Assembly (NCBI RefSeq): GCF_000972845.2 | Contig: NC_040018.1 | Coordinates: 9,086,140 to 9,150,139, forward strand | Length of the DNA: 64,000 bases | Source: Larimichthys crocea | Taxonomy: Eukaryota; Chordata; Actinopteri; Sciaenidae | Reading direction: 5' to 3' | Part shown: piece after piece, positions 1-12,330 of the stretch | Numbering within the stretch: position 1 is the first letter of the stretch | Layout of the letters: every line of letters starts with the position of its first letter | Program-made: the position numbers and the translations under genes | The notes under the pieces: generated by a model | Seen by the model: only the letters and a program-made list of their open reading frames with translations | The model's database searches: none | What the model was told of the DNA's origin: nothing

Positions 1-721
1 CTGGGAATGGGAGCTGGGTGGGAGGAAGGAGGGAAGAGGTGAAGAAGGAGGTGGTGGCAAAACAAATGGCACGGAGGAAGGAGGATGAGCGAGGAGGAGC
101 GAGGATGATGAGGACTGCAGTTATAGTAATGATAAGTGATGACCGAGCTGCTGCTGCCGATAGTGATCGCAGTGTTGACTAGAATAACGATGAAGACTCT
201 TTTAAAAGACAATGGCGGCTATGGTGATGATGATGGTGGCAATTTTGCCGGTGTTTGTGACCTTAAGGGTGATGATAATGACTGCAGGTGCTGCAATCGA
301 TTAAAGTCGACTAAAGTTCTGCTGGAAACACCAACCAAGAATTTCAAACACACTTCACAAATGACCTCATTCTCTCTCCAACAGAATAAACTTTGGTCCC
401 CTTCAGAGACCACACAGCTCTAATTTTCTCGCGTTGTTTATCCTGACTCTCAGTATTACACAGTGGACTAAAATGACTGAATAACGTTTAGCGTAAGATT
501 GGAATGGGGAAACCATCTGTTTTCCCGCCTCTAAATCCCTGGAAAGTGGACTTAACTTTAGACTGAGAGGGTGTTTTTAGGACACTATCAGCGGGAGGTT
601 CACACAGCATGTCATTTCATCTTCTCGAGCAATCATTGTTCTTTGCTCAGCAACAGGGACTTCCCATCAACCCGTGAACTTGTGGCCAAGAACAAATTGG
701 ATTCTAATCCCAAAAATTACT

Positions 722-722
<1 letters not shown>

Positions 723-756
<34 letters not shown>
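723..756. repeat. (CA)n microsatellite
   Basis: About 16 near-perfect CA units, ending in CTCACTC. Simple dinucleotide repeat in the presumed intron. Confidence 0.95.
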
Positions 757-758
<2 letters not shown>

Positions 759-1907
759 TCAGTCCCTTTACACAACAACTGGGAGCACACGTCTAAATGA
801 GCAAAAAGAGGTCTACTTAAATTCATGAGGATAAAACATGACGGCTTGTTTACAGACCTCAGTAGTCCTTTATTTATATAAGCCACAGAAAGTACCTCTG
901 TCTCGTGACAAGACTGCAGATATGACGGTTTTTAAGTCTTGGATTTTTCTTGACTAGTTGTGATTAGCTCAGACTTCCACGTGATTTAGTGTGAGGAACT
1001 TCCTTGATTTTCTGTAATAATCATTTTCATAGCTTTAAACGACTTAGCAACTTGCCAGTGACCAATTGTCAGTGTTGTAAAAAGTTTTTCTATGTAAATT
1101 ACTTTGGTATTTAGTAAAGCATTGACATAGAACTGACTTGCATATAAATCATACGGACTGATGTTGATTCTGGTGGCCATTACTCTTCTTTTTTTTTTAA
1201 TTGTATCTATCTTAATTTGTTTTCCTCCTTGTATCACAGATGTTTCCATTTAAAACAGCCATAGGGAATCTGATTTGCATGATTTATCTACATGGGTTGC
1301 TGTGGTAACGACGTAGGCACCAGCAACTATGTACGGCGGTGACGTGGCTTTACAACATGGACACGGTTACAGAAGCTTTTTTAATTTCAGCATCTGTTCA
1401 TGGACTGGTGTTGGGGTGTTCTCCGTATCGCTCTGCTCATAGCAGCGCAGTTTCTACTCGGCCACTCTGATGGACTTTGGATTTGTGTCGTGGTTTGAGC
1501 GACTCAAAAGACACTTTGACGATGTCTGGACCAAGACACATCTGCAGAAATCAAACCACCTCTAAATGCATTTCATGTATTTGTTTTTTGTTTTTTTTTC
1601 TCCAGACTTTATAAAATCAATCTAGATATTCCAAATAAACAGATTTGGGCTGGCAGTCTGAACAAGGCCAAATAACTGATGGAAATGATGGAAGTTAAAT
1701 GAGCCATTATCCTGTAATTGACAATTGTGACCACATTGTTAATTACAGTGGACCACTGCTGAACAGATGTTTTGGTCGTGCTTTAAAGTCTGACCGCCGA
1801 GCCACAGGCTAAGGACATTATGAACAGTTCATCAATCACAGTACTACATATCACATAATCAACATTGGCAAACTGATGAAGATAAAGCAATCAATACCAA
1901 TCAAAAG

Positions 1908-2190
1908 CATCCATTTTCTGTAACCGCTTATCCTTCAGGGTCGGTGGGGACTGGAGCCTATCCCAGCTGACTTTGGGCAGTACACCCTGGACAAGTTATC
2001 AGATCATCACAAGGCACATAGAGACAAACAACCATTAACATGCTACGGGCAATTTAGAGTCACCAATTAACCTACTGTGACTTGGACTGTGGGAGGAAGC
2101 TGGAGTACCTGGTGAACCTCACATAGAAAAGGGGTGAACATACATACACCTTCTTGCTGTGAGGCGACAGTGCCAATTAAGCATCCCACT
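1908..2190. mobile_element. Teleost dispersed repeat, degenerate copy
   Basis: Contains in order the phrases 'gtaaccgcttatcc', 'ctggagcctatcccagctga', 'tacaccctggacaagtt', 'caatttagagtcaccaatta', 'ggactgtgggaggaagc' and 'gctgtgaggcgacagtgc'. These belong to a repeat family I know to be very common in fish introns. Its class is not certain to me from this fragment. The copy is diverged and carries no coding capacity. Confidence 0.8.
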
Positions 2191-2306
2191 TCTCCCGACA
2201 TCCAACAGGCTGGAGCTAATTTAGTGACGTCACCAATAAGAACAAGGGTCAGCGAGGAATGTGCCCATCAAACAGAGTGTACACACCCACACAGTCCTGG
2301 GAAGAG

Positions 2307-2337
2307 ATCTAATCAGGCATAACACGCCTGATTAGAT
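2307..2337. repeat. Perfect 12-bp inverted repeat
   Basis: Arms atctaatcaggc and gcctgattagat flank a 7-base loop. The right arm is followed by a second partial copy, tgattagatc. It sits just downstream of an old dispersed repeat and may be the end or centre of another decayed element. Confidence 0.85.
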
Positions 2338-2534
2338 TGATTAGATCACACCTGTGTGGGGGGACCATGGCCTTTAATATGCTTCACAATAGTTGAATTA
2401 GTCTTTAGATGCTGCATTTTTCTCCCTGAAATAGTATTAAACTTTCCTTTGAGTTTCATCATCCCTGTAGAAACATCTGCTTTTTTGTCCACATAAGAAT
2501 AAACTGCAGATGTTTCTGCTGTCTGATATTCCTC

Positions 2535-2690
2535 TACTTTTATTAAGCTGACACTTTTATCCAAAGCAACTTACAATAAGTGCATTCATGTACATCAGTT
2601 TCATCATAAACTGCTTCGAGTGCTACATTTAGAAACAATAAGAGACGGAGAAAGAGCAGCCTTAACATACTAAGTTCATTAAGGGCATGA
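2535..2690. mobile_element. Teleost dispersed repeat fragment
   Basis: The phrase 'acacttttatccaaagcaac' followed by 'ttacaataagtgcattca' is a hallmark of an abundant fish interspersed repeat. The copy is short and diverged. Class not determined. Confidence 0.7.
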
Positions 2691-3037
2691 TTAAAGGATT
2701 TAGGCTCTGGTCTCCTTCTTTAATCAGTTTTGTTAATCAGTTTTTAATAAACTGATTTACATAACCATCAAAACAGCCACTTGGTAATTACCATGCGGTA
2801 AACATGGTAATTTCCTCAAGAGGCTTCATCAGATTTATCAAACTCCCATAGTGAGGGAAGTTGTTGTGAAGCTGCTTTACTTGCTCATATACCTCATGTC
2901 TTTTTTTTGTCACATCAAAAGCAGGATTATAGATCATTTCCTTTGATGATTATGTGCACCCTGCAAACACATGAAAAATAGCTGTAGCCATCAATGCCTG
3001 GACAGTCCTAGTACATGATATACTGTACATCTCTCTC

Positions 3038-3054
3038 TTTTTTTTTTTTTTTGG
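3038..3054. repeat. Poly(T) tract
   Basis: A T homopolymer following a short TC tract. Possibly the tail of a retrosequence, but no body was recognised next to it. Confidence 0.8.
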
Positions 3055-3399
3055 TGACCTCCTCAAAATCAAATGTCAGCGTTACATTTACTGTAAGATT
3101 GCTAAGCTCACCATAACAAGTATATGAGGTTTACATATGGGAATGTGTTTATATGTGAGTGTGTGAGACATGGTACATACCACTGTGTACAGTGCACCCT
3201 TTTCCATCTGGGAAGGGTACTGCTCGAGTAATTGCTTTTGTGGCACAGAAGATGGTTGCTTGTTACAAAGTTGGAATGAGCTGGAGGAAGAAACTGTAGA
3301 TGGACCTGTCTTTCACAGTGTGTACATGCATGTGTTTGTGTCTATGTGTGCAGGGCTCTGCTGTAATTTGTCCATGCCCGGTTAAAATGATGGCAAAAG

Positions 3400-3430
3400 C
3401 TCTCCTCTCCTCTCCTCTCCTCTCCTCTCC
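3400..3430. repeat. (CTCTC)n pentanucleotide repeat
   Basis: Six units of a 5-bp pyrimidine repeat. The complementary motif GAGAG/AGAAG recurs as a longer tract at 17268-17321. Confidence 0.95.
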
Positions 3431-5394
3431 ACATTGGAATAATCCCTTGAAATTCTTTGCTTTGTTTCCTCCAGGCAAAGTCACCTTTAATGACTAAAAA
3501 ATTTCATTTGTAACCTTGGTGGTGCCAGATGAAGAAAACAGTACCCATACAGTTTTTTTAATGCTAGCTCCATGATTATCTCACCTTGCTCATCATTACA
3601 AGAACAGCCTCTGATGGAAACAATAAAGTCCTTCGGCTGTGTTTTCTATCCATTTTTCAACATTTAGGTTCAGTTTTTTTTTTTTACTTGACTGAGTAAC
3701 TGACTTAAGATAACTGACCATGAACATAGAAACTCTGTTCTCTGTGAAACTATTATATTATCAATGTTCTCACTCACATCTCTTGAAAATATACTAGAAT
3801 AGACTAGACTATGGCACTCTATGTACCCATGTAGTGTCGGTTTTGCACATGCAGAACTTTGGGGACAATAAGCAATAATAAATATCCACTTAGACTTTCA
3901 AAATAAAGCTTGCTAATAAACATTTCATGGTGGCAATAATAAATATGTGGCTAACGTTGTGAAATGGCCACAGTTTGGTTATTTTCAGGTACCAAATCTA
4001 CTTGGTTTGGGTTAAAATAAGTATGTATAATATGCTAGCTACATAAATAAAGTAACATAAGTTATGTAAGATGTAAGTAAAAAAAGAAGTGACTTTTGGT
4101 TTCACAAAGGACACAAACGTCCTGTGTTTGTCTGAGCGATCCATCCACCTTCTCCATACGCTCACGGTTCTCTCTCGTTATACTGTCACCTGCCTCCCAT
4201 GGCACAACAAAACAATATGCAACCTATCTTTGTCTTTTTATTGTTGCTGTCATTCTGTGAAAGAGTTAGGAGTCTGAAAGGAAGAGAAAGAAATCTAAAT
4301 GAAATGTTGTCGCTGCCGTTCTCCTTGTCCACTGAAGGAGACCCAAGGATCATGTCTTTTTATCTATCCAGCCCAAAAACATACTTACCAAATACTTACC
4401 AAACACGGCACAAAAGCCTATTTATTTTCCATGACCAAAACAAAAAGTGAACTTTTTCCATGGGTGCCTGTTCTCAGCTTCAATTATTTAGTTACTGCTT
4501 GATGTGAACATTTTCCCCATTGACATTTTCTTGTACTTTTTTGTAAGTTTCACATAATTCATTTTGTATCTTCAGGTAGCGGTGAAAAGTGTATGAGCAC
4601 ATATGGCTACACAACATAAAATTATTATAGCACACAGAACAAAACAAAACAAAGACAATGTTTCTGTTTTGCTCAAATAAAGGGAGCAGACTTGAACTTT
4701 TCCTCACTATAAATGCAGCAAAATTGATTCAAAACCATTTTCATCCCTTCCTCCTTTTTTTCCATCCTGATTTCTCACTGTTGCTCTCCTCTCACCTCTC
4801 AACTCCGTTCTCTCCTTATCCCCTGCGACATATGTCCTGTGCTCAGCAAACCTCCTCTCTACGTTCTCCCTCTTTCTGCTCAGCACTTTTTTTCCTCTGG
4901 TTTTCTTCTGTCTCCAAATGGTGTATTTTTTATCATTATGCGTTCTTTGTTACCCTTTTACAGACCATTTCCCTTCTGATACTCAGCGTCGGAAAGGGTA
5001 GAAAATTGTGCAACTATCCAATAAAGGAAATTTAATGAAAGCTTTGTGCCAAGTCATGGGCTGTGGTACAAAAATCCATCAATATATCCAGTAAAATCAA
5101 ATACTCACCATCACATTACATGGAGGAAAGTAGAGGTCCAAATAACTCACAACTAGGAGCATTTTAAGAGGCTTCTTTATTGTATATAACATTTCAAATT
5201 AATTTATGTCTGCATAGTTTATAGAGTAGAATAAAGCACTAATATATGATGTTAGCATGCCATATGCCATTCTCAGCATTGTAAAATTGTAAGCAACAGT
5301 AAACTTGATCATTAGTTCTCACTTTATCCCATGCAATATTTCAAATATAGCAAAAAGTCAGGGCATATGGAAAATCATATTTAAAGCTGATATC

Positions 5395-5635
5395 TTGGTA
5401 CACAGCAACATCTGTATAATGAAAATCGACGTGGTCTTTGTGACACCATGAATAGGTTCTGGTGGCCACCATCTTGCAGCTCTGCCTCCGTCAGCTCCCA
5501 GCTGATCCAAAAAAGAGAAAAGACATGGAGCATGGGTGGAGCTGAGGCAGGCTGAATGAAGCCTGGTTGCTGCACCAACCAATCAATTGAGCATAAGGAG
5601 TCACATGTTTTGCCAGTACAGTACAGTAATGTGTC
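5395..5635. mobile_element. Probable teleost dispersed repeat
   Basis: Phrases such as 'ggtggccaccatcttgcagc', 'cctccgtcagctcccagc' and 'gaagcctggttgctgcacca' match a repeat I recall from fish non-coding DNA. The stretch is more GC-rich than its surroundings. Class not assigned. Confidence 0.5.
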
Positions 5636-8600
5636 ACGGTGGAAATGCAAATAGGACCCAGGTTAAACTATAACCAAACTACACATGTGTTGGACCTACA
5701 ATTATGCCAAAATCAAAATCAAAAGATTCACAATGTATACTTCATAAACTTTCATCTGAGTTTATCTGTGAGCATTATAATAAACAGTATAATGTGGAGC
5801 AACACTGCTGTAAGTGTTATTTCTGGTGATTAAGAGCTCAAATTTGCCAGCATCCTTCTATTCTGAGCAATTCATTCTGCAAACTACAATCCATTTATAG
5901 ATTTAACTGTCACATCATTTAACAAGCATCCATCTTCAATGATTTAGACCCATAAGACTGTGATACTTTTGTTGTGTTTGATTCAAGATGACTTCAAACG
6001 AAGGCTGACAAATTCAGCTTGTCTACCACTTGTTTAACTCACAGCTGCATTCATCTCGACATGAATTTATGACACGAATTAAAGCCACACAAAACTGGAG
6101 TCTACTTTTAACATCATTGAATACAGAACAAAAAACATCTGGATTCATCACAAAATTTCTGACAGTTGATATTATTCAAATTGGCAATTGCTGATATCTT
6201 GCTAGCACAGTACACTCTGCACCATCTTGCTCTGATTTAGAAAAGAGCATAATAAATTCCAGTTCAAAGCGAGGAAAATAATAAACTCCACAAATTAAGT
6301 CACTCACTGGCATCAGATGGAGAATGCAATCAGCCTTCACCGACTTCATCATCTGGGTGAAGGAAAGTGAATGTGAAGATTCTGAACAAACGCTTGCACA
6401 GCAAACACTGTCTGTGTGCACATATAATGAGAGCAGCAAGAACTCAAATATGTCAACACCAATTCACGGTGGAAACATGTACAGCAGCTTTGCACAGCTG
6501 ACTGTCCTGCAAAGGTTAGAAAGCATGAACATGTTAGGCCAAGACCAAATGATGTTGGATACATTTCTGCATTCATCACTTTCTCAAAGATCCAAATTTC
6601 TAAATTACTATTCTATTCATAAACCAGCAGTGTTACTCAAGTCAGTGCTGCGCAAATACAAAATGATCCAGAGATCCTTTGAAGTGCATGTGCTGTGTTC
6701 ACACATCTGTTATCCTGTCATCATGTGACACCAGAGTAATGCTTCTTATTCGCCCACAAACACAAGAATCTGCACACCATCACACAAAATAATAACAAGT
6801 TGCACATCTGCACTCTGATCATGTCTCCGCCGAGCAGGCGTACAATCAAAGTTTAACGAGACTGATCCATCACACAACCACTGGTGCACACACACGTAGC
6901 GCACAGATAATCTCAGCTTCATAACTCACCAACTGATACTGTGTGAACTTAATGTTTCAGTCAACAAACCGTGCGTGGTGTACATACAGGTGCATTCACA
7001 GGCTTGTTGCTTTTTGATGCTGCTGTGAAAAGAACCAGAGACTTAGAAATCTGAAGAAAAAAAAAGTCCTACTCTGTAACACTTCAAATCATTCAGCGGT
7101 CACCACTTTCACAATAGCAGGATTTGGCGGTATGAGCAGTGAGCAATGTGAAAAATGGCTATCCTAAGTGGCAGGTCACACCATAAAATGCCAAATTAAT
7201 TTGTAAGTCACATTAAATGCTGGAGGCTTGGACATGTCCTATCTACGTGTGGATACTGGTGGCTGCTCAGCTAAAATGTTGGCCAGCCACAACATCCCAC
7301 ATAGCTCGCTGTTGAGCTGACTGCCAGTTATTCAGCCAGACTCTACAATATGCACATGCACAATATGACAAGGACAGAAACAATCAGATTCAATGTATTC
7401 AATTCAGTTCAATCAAAATACATGAGCAAACACTTGGAGAAAAACCTCTTTTTAGAGGCATCCACCACAGCAGGTACTATAAAAAAACTGAAACCTTTAT
7501 GATTTCAACAAAGTTGATTTCAACAAACAATAATTACTCCCATCAAAAGAAAAAAAAAGAAAAGCTTCCTTGAAACTTTTTCTTGTGCAGTCTAAAAACA
7601 ATCTTCCCTCTCTGTTCTGCTGTTATTACAGACATGTCGGAGCTAGCTGTGATATCTTGAGACATTGACTGTGACATTTAAACTGTGAAAATCTTAATTG
7701 GGCTTATGGGGTTTTTATGTCATATATGCGTTCTTTCGTAGTTAGACATATTTTGTATTACTGTTATGAATGTTTAGAAATGTGATATCAATATATTATA
7801 ATCTGTGCAGCCCTCCTGATAATAGGAAAGAGCTGTCCGTCACAGGTGGCAAATTCTCAAAGATGAAAAGTGTGGGTGGAATAACAACACACCTGCTTCA
7901 GGATTGCCACAACCAGCATGGCGGTGGGGGCTGGTGCAAAGGGGAGAATCAATTAAAATCCATGTCACAAACATAGTCTGGTAGCATTGTGTTACAATCA
8001 TACCATTTTATCACTGGAAAACGTTTTTCGGCTTATTGAGTTGAATAGCCTTTAACAAACTTCAGACCTCAATGTCATTCTCAAGAAAAAAACATTATCT
8101 TTAATTATTCACAACCAAAATGTGTTTTTCATTCCACCGGTCCCACAATAACATCATCAAAAATGACAACGTAATTAGAGAGATAGATTAGAAAGAAACA
8201 CACAAACAAAGGTGTGAAAGAAAGACTTACAGTCTAGGACATCTCATCTCTTTCCACTGCTCTATGAACATGATACTGACTTTGTTTAGAGAGGTTGCGA
8301 GTTGTTTTGCAGTTTTAGTGACAATATTGGCACGTGGATAAAAAGATTATGCAGATGATGCAATTTACTAAGCAGTCTATCAATGCAGTGCTACGTTGGT
8401 GTGAAAACAAACTGCCCCCAGTGCATTTTGGAAGGAATCACATCTTTATTTAGAGCTGCCAACCACGGCAGACTCACTTGAACATAGATGCACTGTCATG
8501 GATGAACTCACACTCATGCCTGCAAGAAACCAATGAAAAGTGTGACCTTTGTTTGTATGAATTCATCATTGGCGCAGTGTAAAAGAAAAACAATTGGCCA

Positions 8601-8993
8601 GATAATCGGCAAAAACACAGACCAATAGCTTGGCAGCTGCAAGCTTTTGGCTTTTCTAATTTGTGATTAGCTATGCTTACTAGCCAGTGTTTGAGAAAAG
8701 TGAAATGAGACTCCTTTAGATTTAGATGTTTTTTTTTATGTCGTTTTCCATTCAAATGCATATGAAGACAAAGTTGTTATGTTGAGAAATACTATAATAC
8801 ATGTTTTCAAATGTTTTTATCTAAAGCATCCTCAAATTATATGGTAAACATTGCTTCAGTCCAAGTACAACAAAAAGGTCATAAGTATCAGCATCCGATA
8901 TATATCCAATAACACAGCAGCACGAACATAAAATGTCTGTCCCGATCTGGTAGATTCTACCTACAACGTGACATTGTCCATCTACTGCAGTGG

Positions 8994-9101
8994 CTAAGCA
9001 TCTGCAATGCAGTGTGATTGGTGCTGAGACAGATCCGCAGCCTCAACCTTCTCATTGAGCTTTTTAAGGGAATATTCAAGCCGTTCCAGGTATGCTTCAC
9101 T
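8994..9101 (-). other. Exon-like short open stretch, unrecognised
   Basis: On the minus strand a run of eleven T followed by AAAG precedes 35 codons reading EAYLERLEYSLKKLNEKV, then EAADLSQHQSHCIADA and a TAG stop. The residues form a plausible charged amphipathic helix. I do not recognise the protein and see no upstream partner exon. It may be a terminal exon, a pseudogene fragment or chance. Confidence 0.2.
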
Positions 9102-11750
9102 TTAAAAAAAAAAACTTTCATTACACTGCCAGGCATTGGCACGCTTTTGTTCTATACTTCATTATAATACACTTACAGGTAATTAAGAGCCCTACAGCCA
9201 ATTAGAAATTAATCTTCATTCAAAAACAGTGTTATAATTATCAAGCCTGACTATTGCTTAGAGGCCAATTACTCACACATGGGTCCTGTGCTCTTGTGCC
9301 AAAGTACATGCACACACACATATGCACACAGATATGCTGTAGGCTACAGTGCACTACATCACCTGTGACATCCAAGCACGTGTGGGTAGTAAGCTGTAAC
9401 AGATCTAATACACTGTATTCCTGCAGACTAAAAATACATTGTTTCACTGTCATTCCTGACATGCTCATGGTCCGCAGTTTGAGTATTAACTAATTTACTA
9501 GATATCAGATGGTCCCAGGAGCCAAACTGAGAAAATTACAAAATAGCTGCAATGTGTAAGAGCATTACTGTTTATAAGCATTGTTTAAAGCAGAGGATGA
9601 AACATTTGGTTCATCTGTGTTGATTTCCTTTCTGAATCATCTGTAAGCCACCGCAGGACTATTAGCAAGGACAAATATTTGACTGACACATTCAGCACGG
9701 TTATAAAAAATAAAACCTTTTGATGTTGGACATAATGCGCCTTTTATGACTCCTCAGAATCTCATCAGCCACGGAAATTAAAGAAAGTTCCAAACCGACT
9801 TGACAGAGGTCACCTCTTCATTAGTTCTATTAACTTCACAAAATTGTTTAACATTTTTTTGTAAATGTCGATATTGAAAAGAAACTGCATTCCAGCTTGG
9901 GCATCATTCCAACCTCATCAAGGCCAGCCTTTCACCTGGGAGGGCAGGTAAAAGGATCAATTCTTTGTATGAGAAGGAGAAATAAAACAACTACTCTTGG
10001 GGCTAAAGGAAAAAGATAAGGTATTTTTATACAAGGAAAACCTTGATAATAATGAATAGCTTCAAAAGTTTTAAAGATTGTAAACGTAAATTCAAATTCA
10101 ACATTTTCATTGTGACAGAATGAGAACAATGATGAAAAGGACTCGCACACTAGAACTCAATTAAACATCTTTACACTTTTCAGATCTTTAAGCCTACGTT
10201 ATGCACATTAGACCATCAATAATACATTTATAAAAATACTTTGTAAACACATTTGATGTATTGCAGTAATAATTATGCTAATATATATCACACATGTTAC
10301 CTGGGTTAAATACAGTATGAATTTGATCAAGTACATTGAAGAGTGTGAGGAATGGGAGCGCAAACGCAAGCTATAAATGTGAGAAAAAAAACACTGCTGC
10401 TTTGAACACCTGGTACAACAGACAATGTCAAGAGGGAAGGGTGCAGAGAGTATTCACTTATTATTGTATTCACGTCTTTCTCCAGTCATTGCATGTCATT
10501 TCCATGTGCTTCTCGTGTCTGTCCTGAAGTACTTCTGTTCGAATAGTGTCATAAAAGAAAAGAAATGCAAACACCAGAAATCATAGTTCTCCTTTGTAAC
10601 AGTGCTTCTATGAGACTGCTGTCTAGGCTTTACAGCTTTGTAAAGAAGAATGAATGATTAGCAGGTAATGCTTTTGCCTTCTCATCCGCATTTTCATCTG
10701 AGCACCATTCCATTAGCATGTGCCTTATGCATGCAACCAGAGGAACTTTTACATATTCTGTGGATGAGGACCTAATATGGAGCTCACCAAGCAGCATGTT
10801 CTTACTCTATTAGCCTGTGCCCCAACGCTTCAGACTATAACATCGTAAGCACCTCTAGTGTCATTTCTGGATGTGCCCGTCTGGCATTAGATTTTGATGG
10901 GCTGTTGCAGACAGGTGATGAAATCGACCACGTGTAGAAGAAGATGGGCTGGAGGGATGTGCAAAAAACACAGAACTTCCACACAGAACAGCACTGTCTG
11001 TGTCCAGTATGAAGCCAAAAGTCAACACTGACTTTACTACTACTTTATTACTCATGTTACATACGTGTACTCATTTTAACCTAAACCTAATTTTTGTCTC
11101 TAAACCGAACCAAACCATTAAACACATAAACAAAGACTAACATATCCATAGGTGACGGTCATTTACAGAAAGAAGAGGTGAAACAGCAAAAGTTCAACAA
11201 GTTGGTTGAAATGTTTGCTCAACTTTACAGTGACTGAAGGATGAAAACTGTAGGGAACGACATGAACCAAAAAACACGTCACCAAATGTTCATAATGTAA
11301 TGTATCAAACCTCCATTATACTTTACCCAAGGACAGACAGTCCAATGTGATTCATTACTCAAAAGACAGCATGTTCCTACACACACAGTCAGTAAAGGAA
11401 CAAAGCCTATTTAGTGATGATGATAACGACTTAGCCAATTCATTATGACACTCATAAAGGTTTTTCTCTTTTAATTACAGCGTCATGCTGATGGCCCTGT
11501 GACATTTAAAAAGCCTCTAATTATTCTGCACAATGTAGGGACCATTAGAGGGGCTAAACCAAAAGCAATTTTAACATTTTAACATGGCCTTGTAGTGCCA
11601 TTCATAGTTTGGCTTGCAGCAACCAATAACAGACAATGGTGTCCTGGGGGAGATATTTCAATATGTTTTCATCGCACAAAGGCAGATCATCTACAAAGTT
11701 CATATATCTCCAAAAGTTGTAGTTTGTATCAAAAGAGACTATTTTATTTA

Positions 11751-11769
11751 AATAATAATAATAATAATC
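11751..11769. repeat. (AAT)n microsatellite
   Basis: Six AAT units. Simple repeat with no other feature nearby. Confidence 0.9.
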
Positions 11770-11908
11770 TGTGGCCTTCAGTAAAGCTGATTAAACAGAG
11801 TGTTGTGCTTGTTATATAATCTCAAGTTGTCATTGTGTCTAGCAGACAGACATGTAAGGAACGTCTCACACAAATGCTTTGTTTTTTTTACATTTAATTT
11901 TGTTGCCA

Positions 11909-12330
11909 AGAGATAGATGAGGAGTTGAGATCATTCAGCTGGAGCTAGCAGCCAGCTAGCCTAGCCGAGCATAAAGGCAGACAGGTGGAAACAGCAGGCC
12001 TGGCTCTGTCCAAAGTTAAAATGACTGTTAGTGTTGTGACTTCCTGGAGTCGGCTGGTTGCCTGACGACCAACAGTGACGATAAGACCCCAGGACATCAA
12101 TGAAAGCCAGGGAAAAAAAGACAGAAAACCTCATGAAACCATGGCTTGTGATTTTACACTTAGGTTTCTGTACAGATGCAACAAACGAGACATAACATGT
12201 TTTATTATTTACATGGCAGATTCATTTTTAGGTTTGAAAAGAGCCAGGTTAGCTGTTACACTCTTCACACCAAGTTAATTTAAGCCTGCTGCCTACAGCT
12301 TCATATTCAGAGCAAAGATATGAGATAAAA
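11909..12330. mobile_element. Teleost dispersed repeat, degenerate
   Basis: The left part has 'gagatcattcagctggagct', 'gcataaaggcagac' and 'ctggctctgtccaaag'; the right part has 'cctgctgcctacagcttc' and 'atattcagagcaaagatatg'. Both ends match a dispersed fish repeat I know with these blocks in this order. No coding capacity. Confidence 0.65.

Noticed and set aside
136..423. Plus-strand 95-codon frame at the left edge
   Set aside because: Starts with GTG, is rich in D and G from GATGATG-like sequence, and has no family resemblance.
6324..6728. 134-codon plus-strand frame
   Set aside because: No recognisable motif, no splice context, and an overlapping antisense frame of similar length; consistent with chance.
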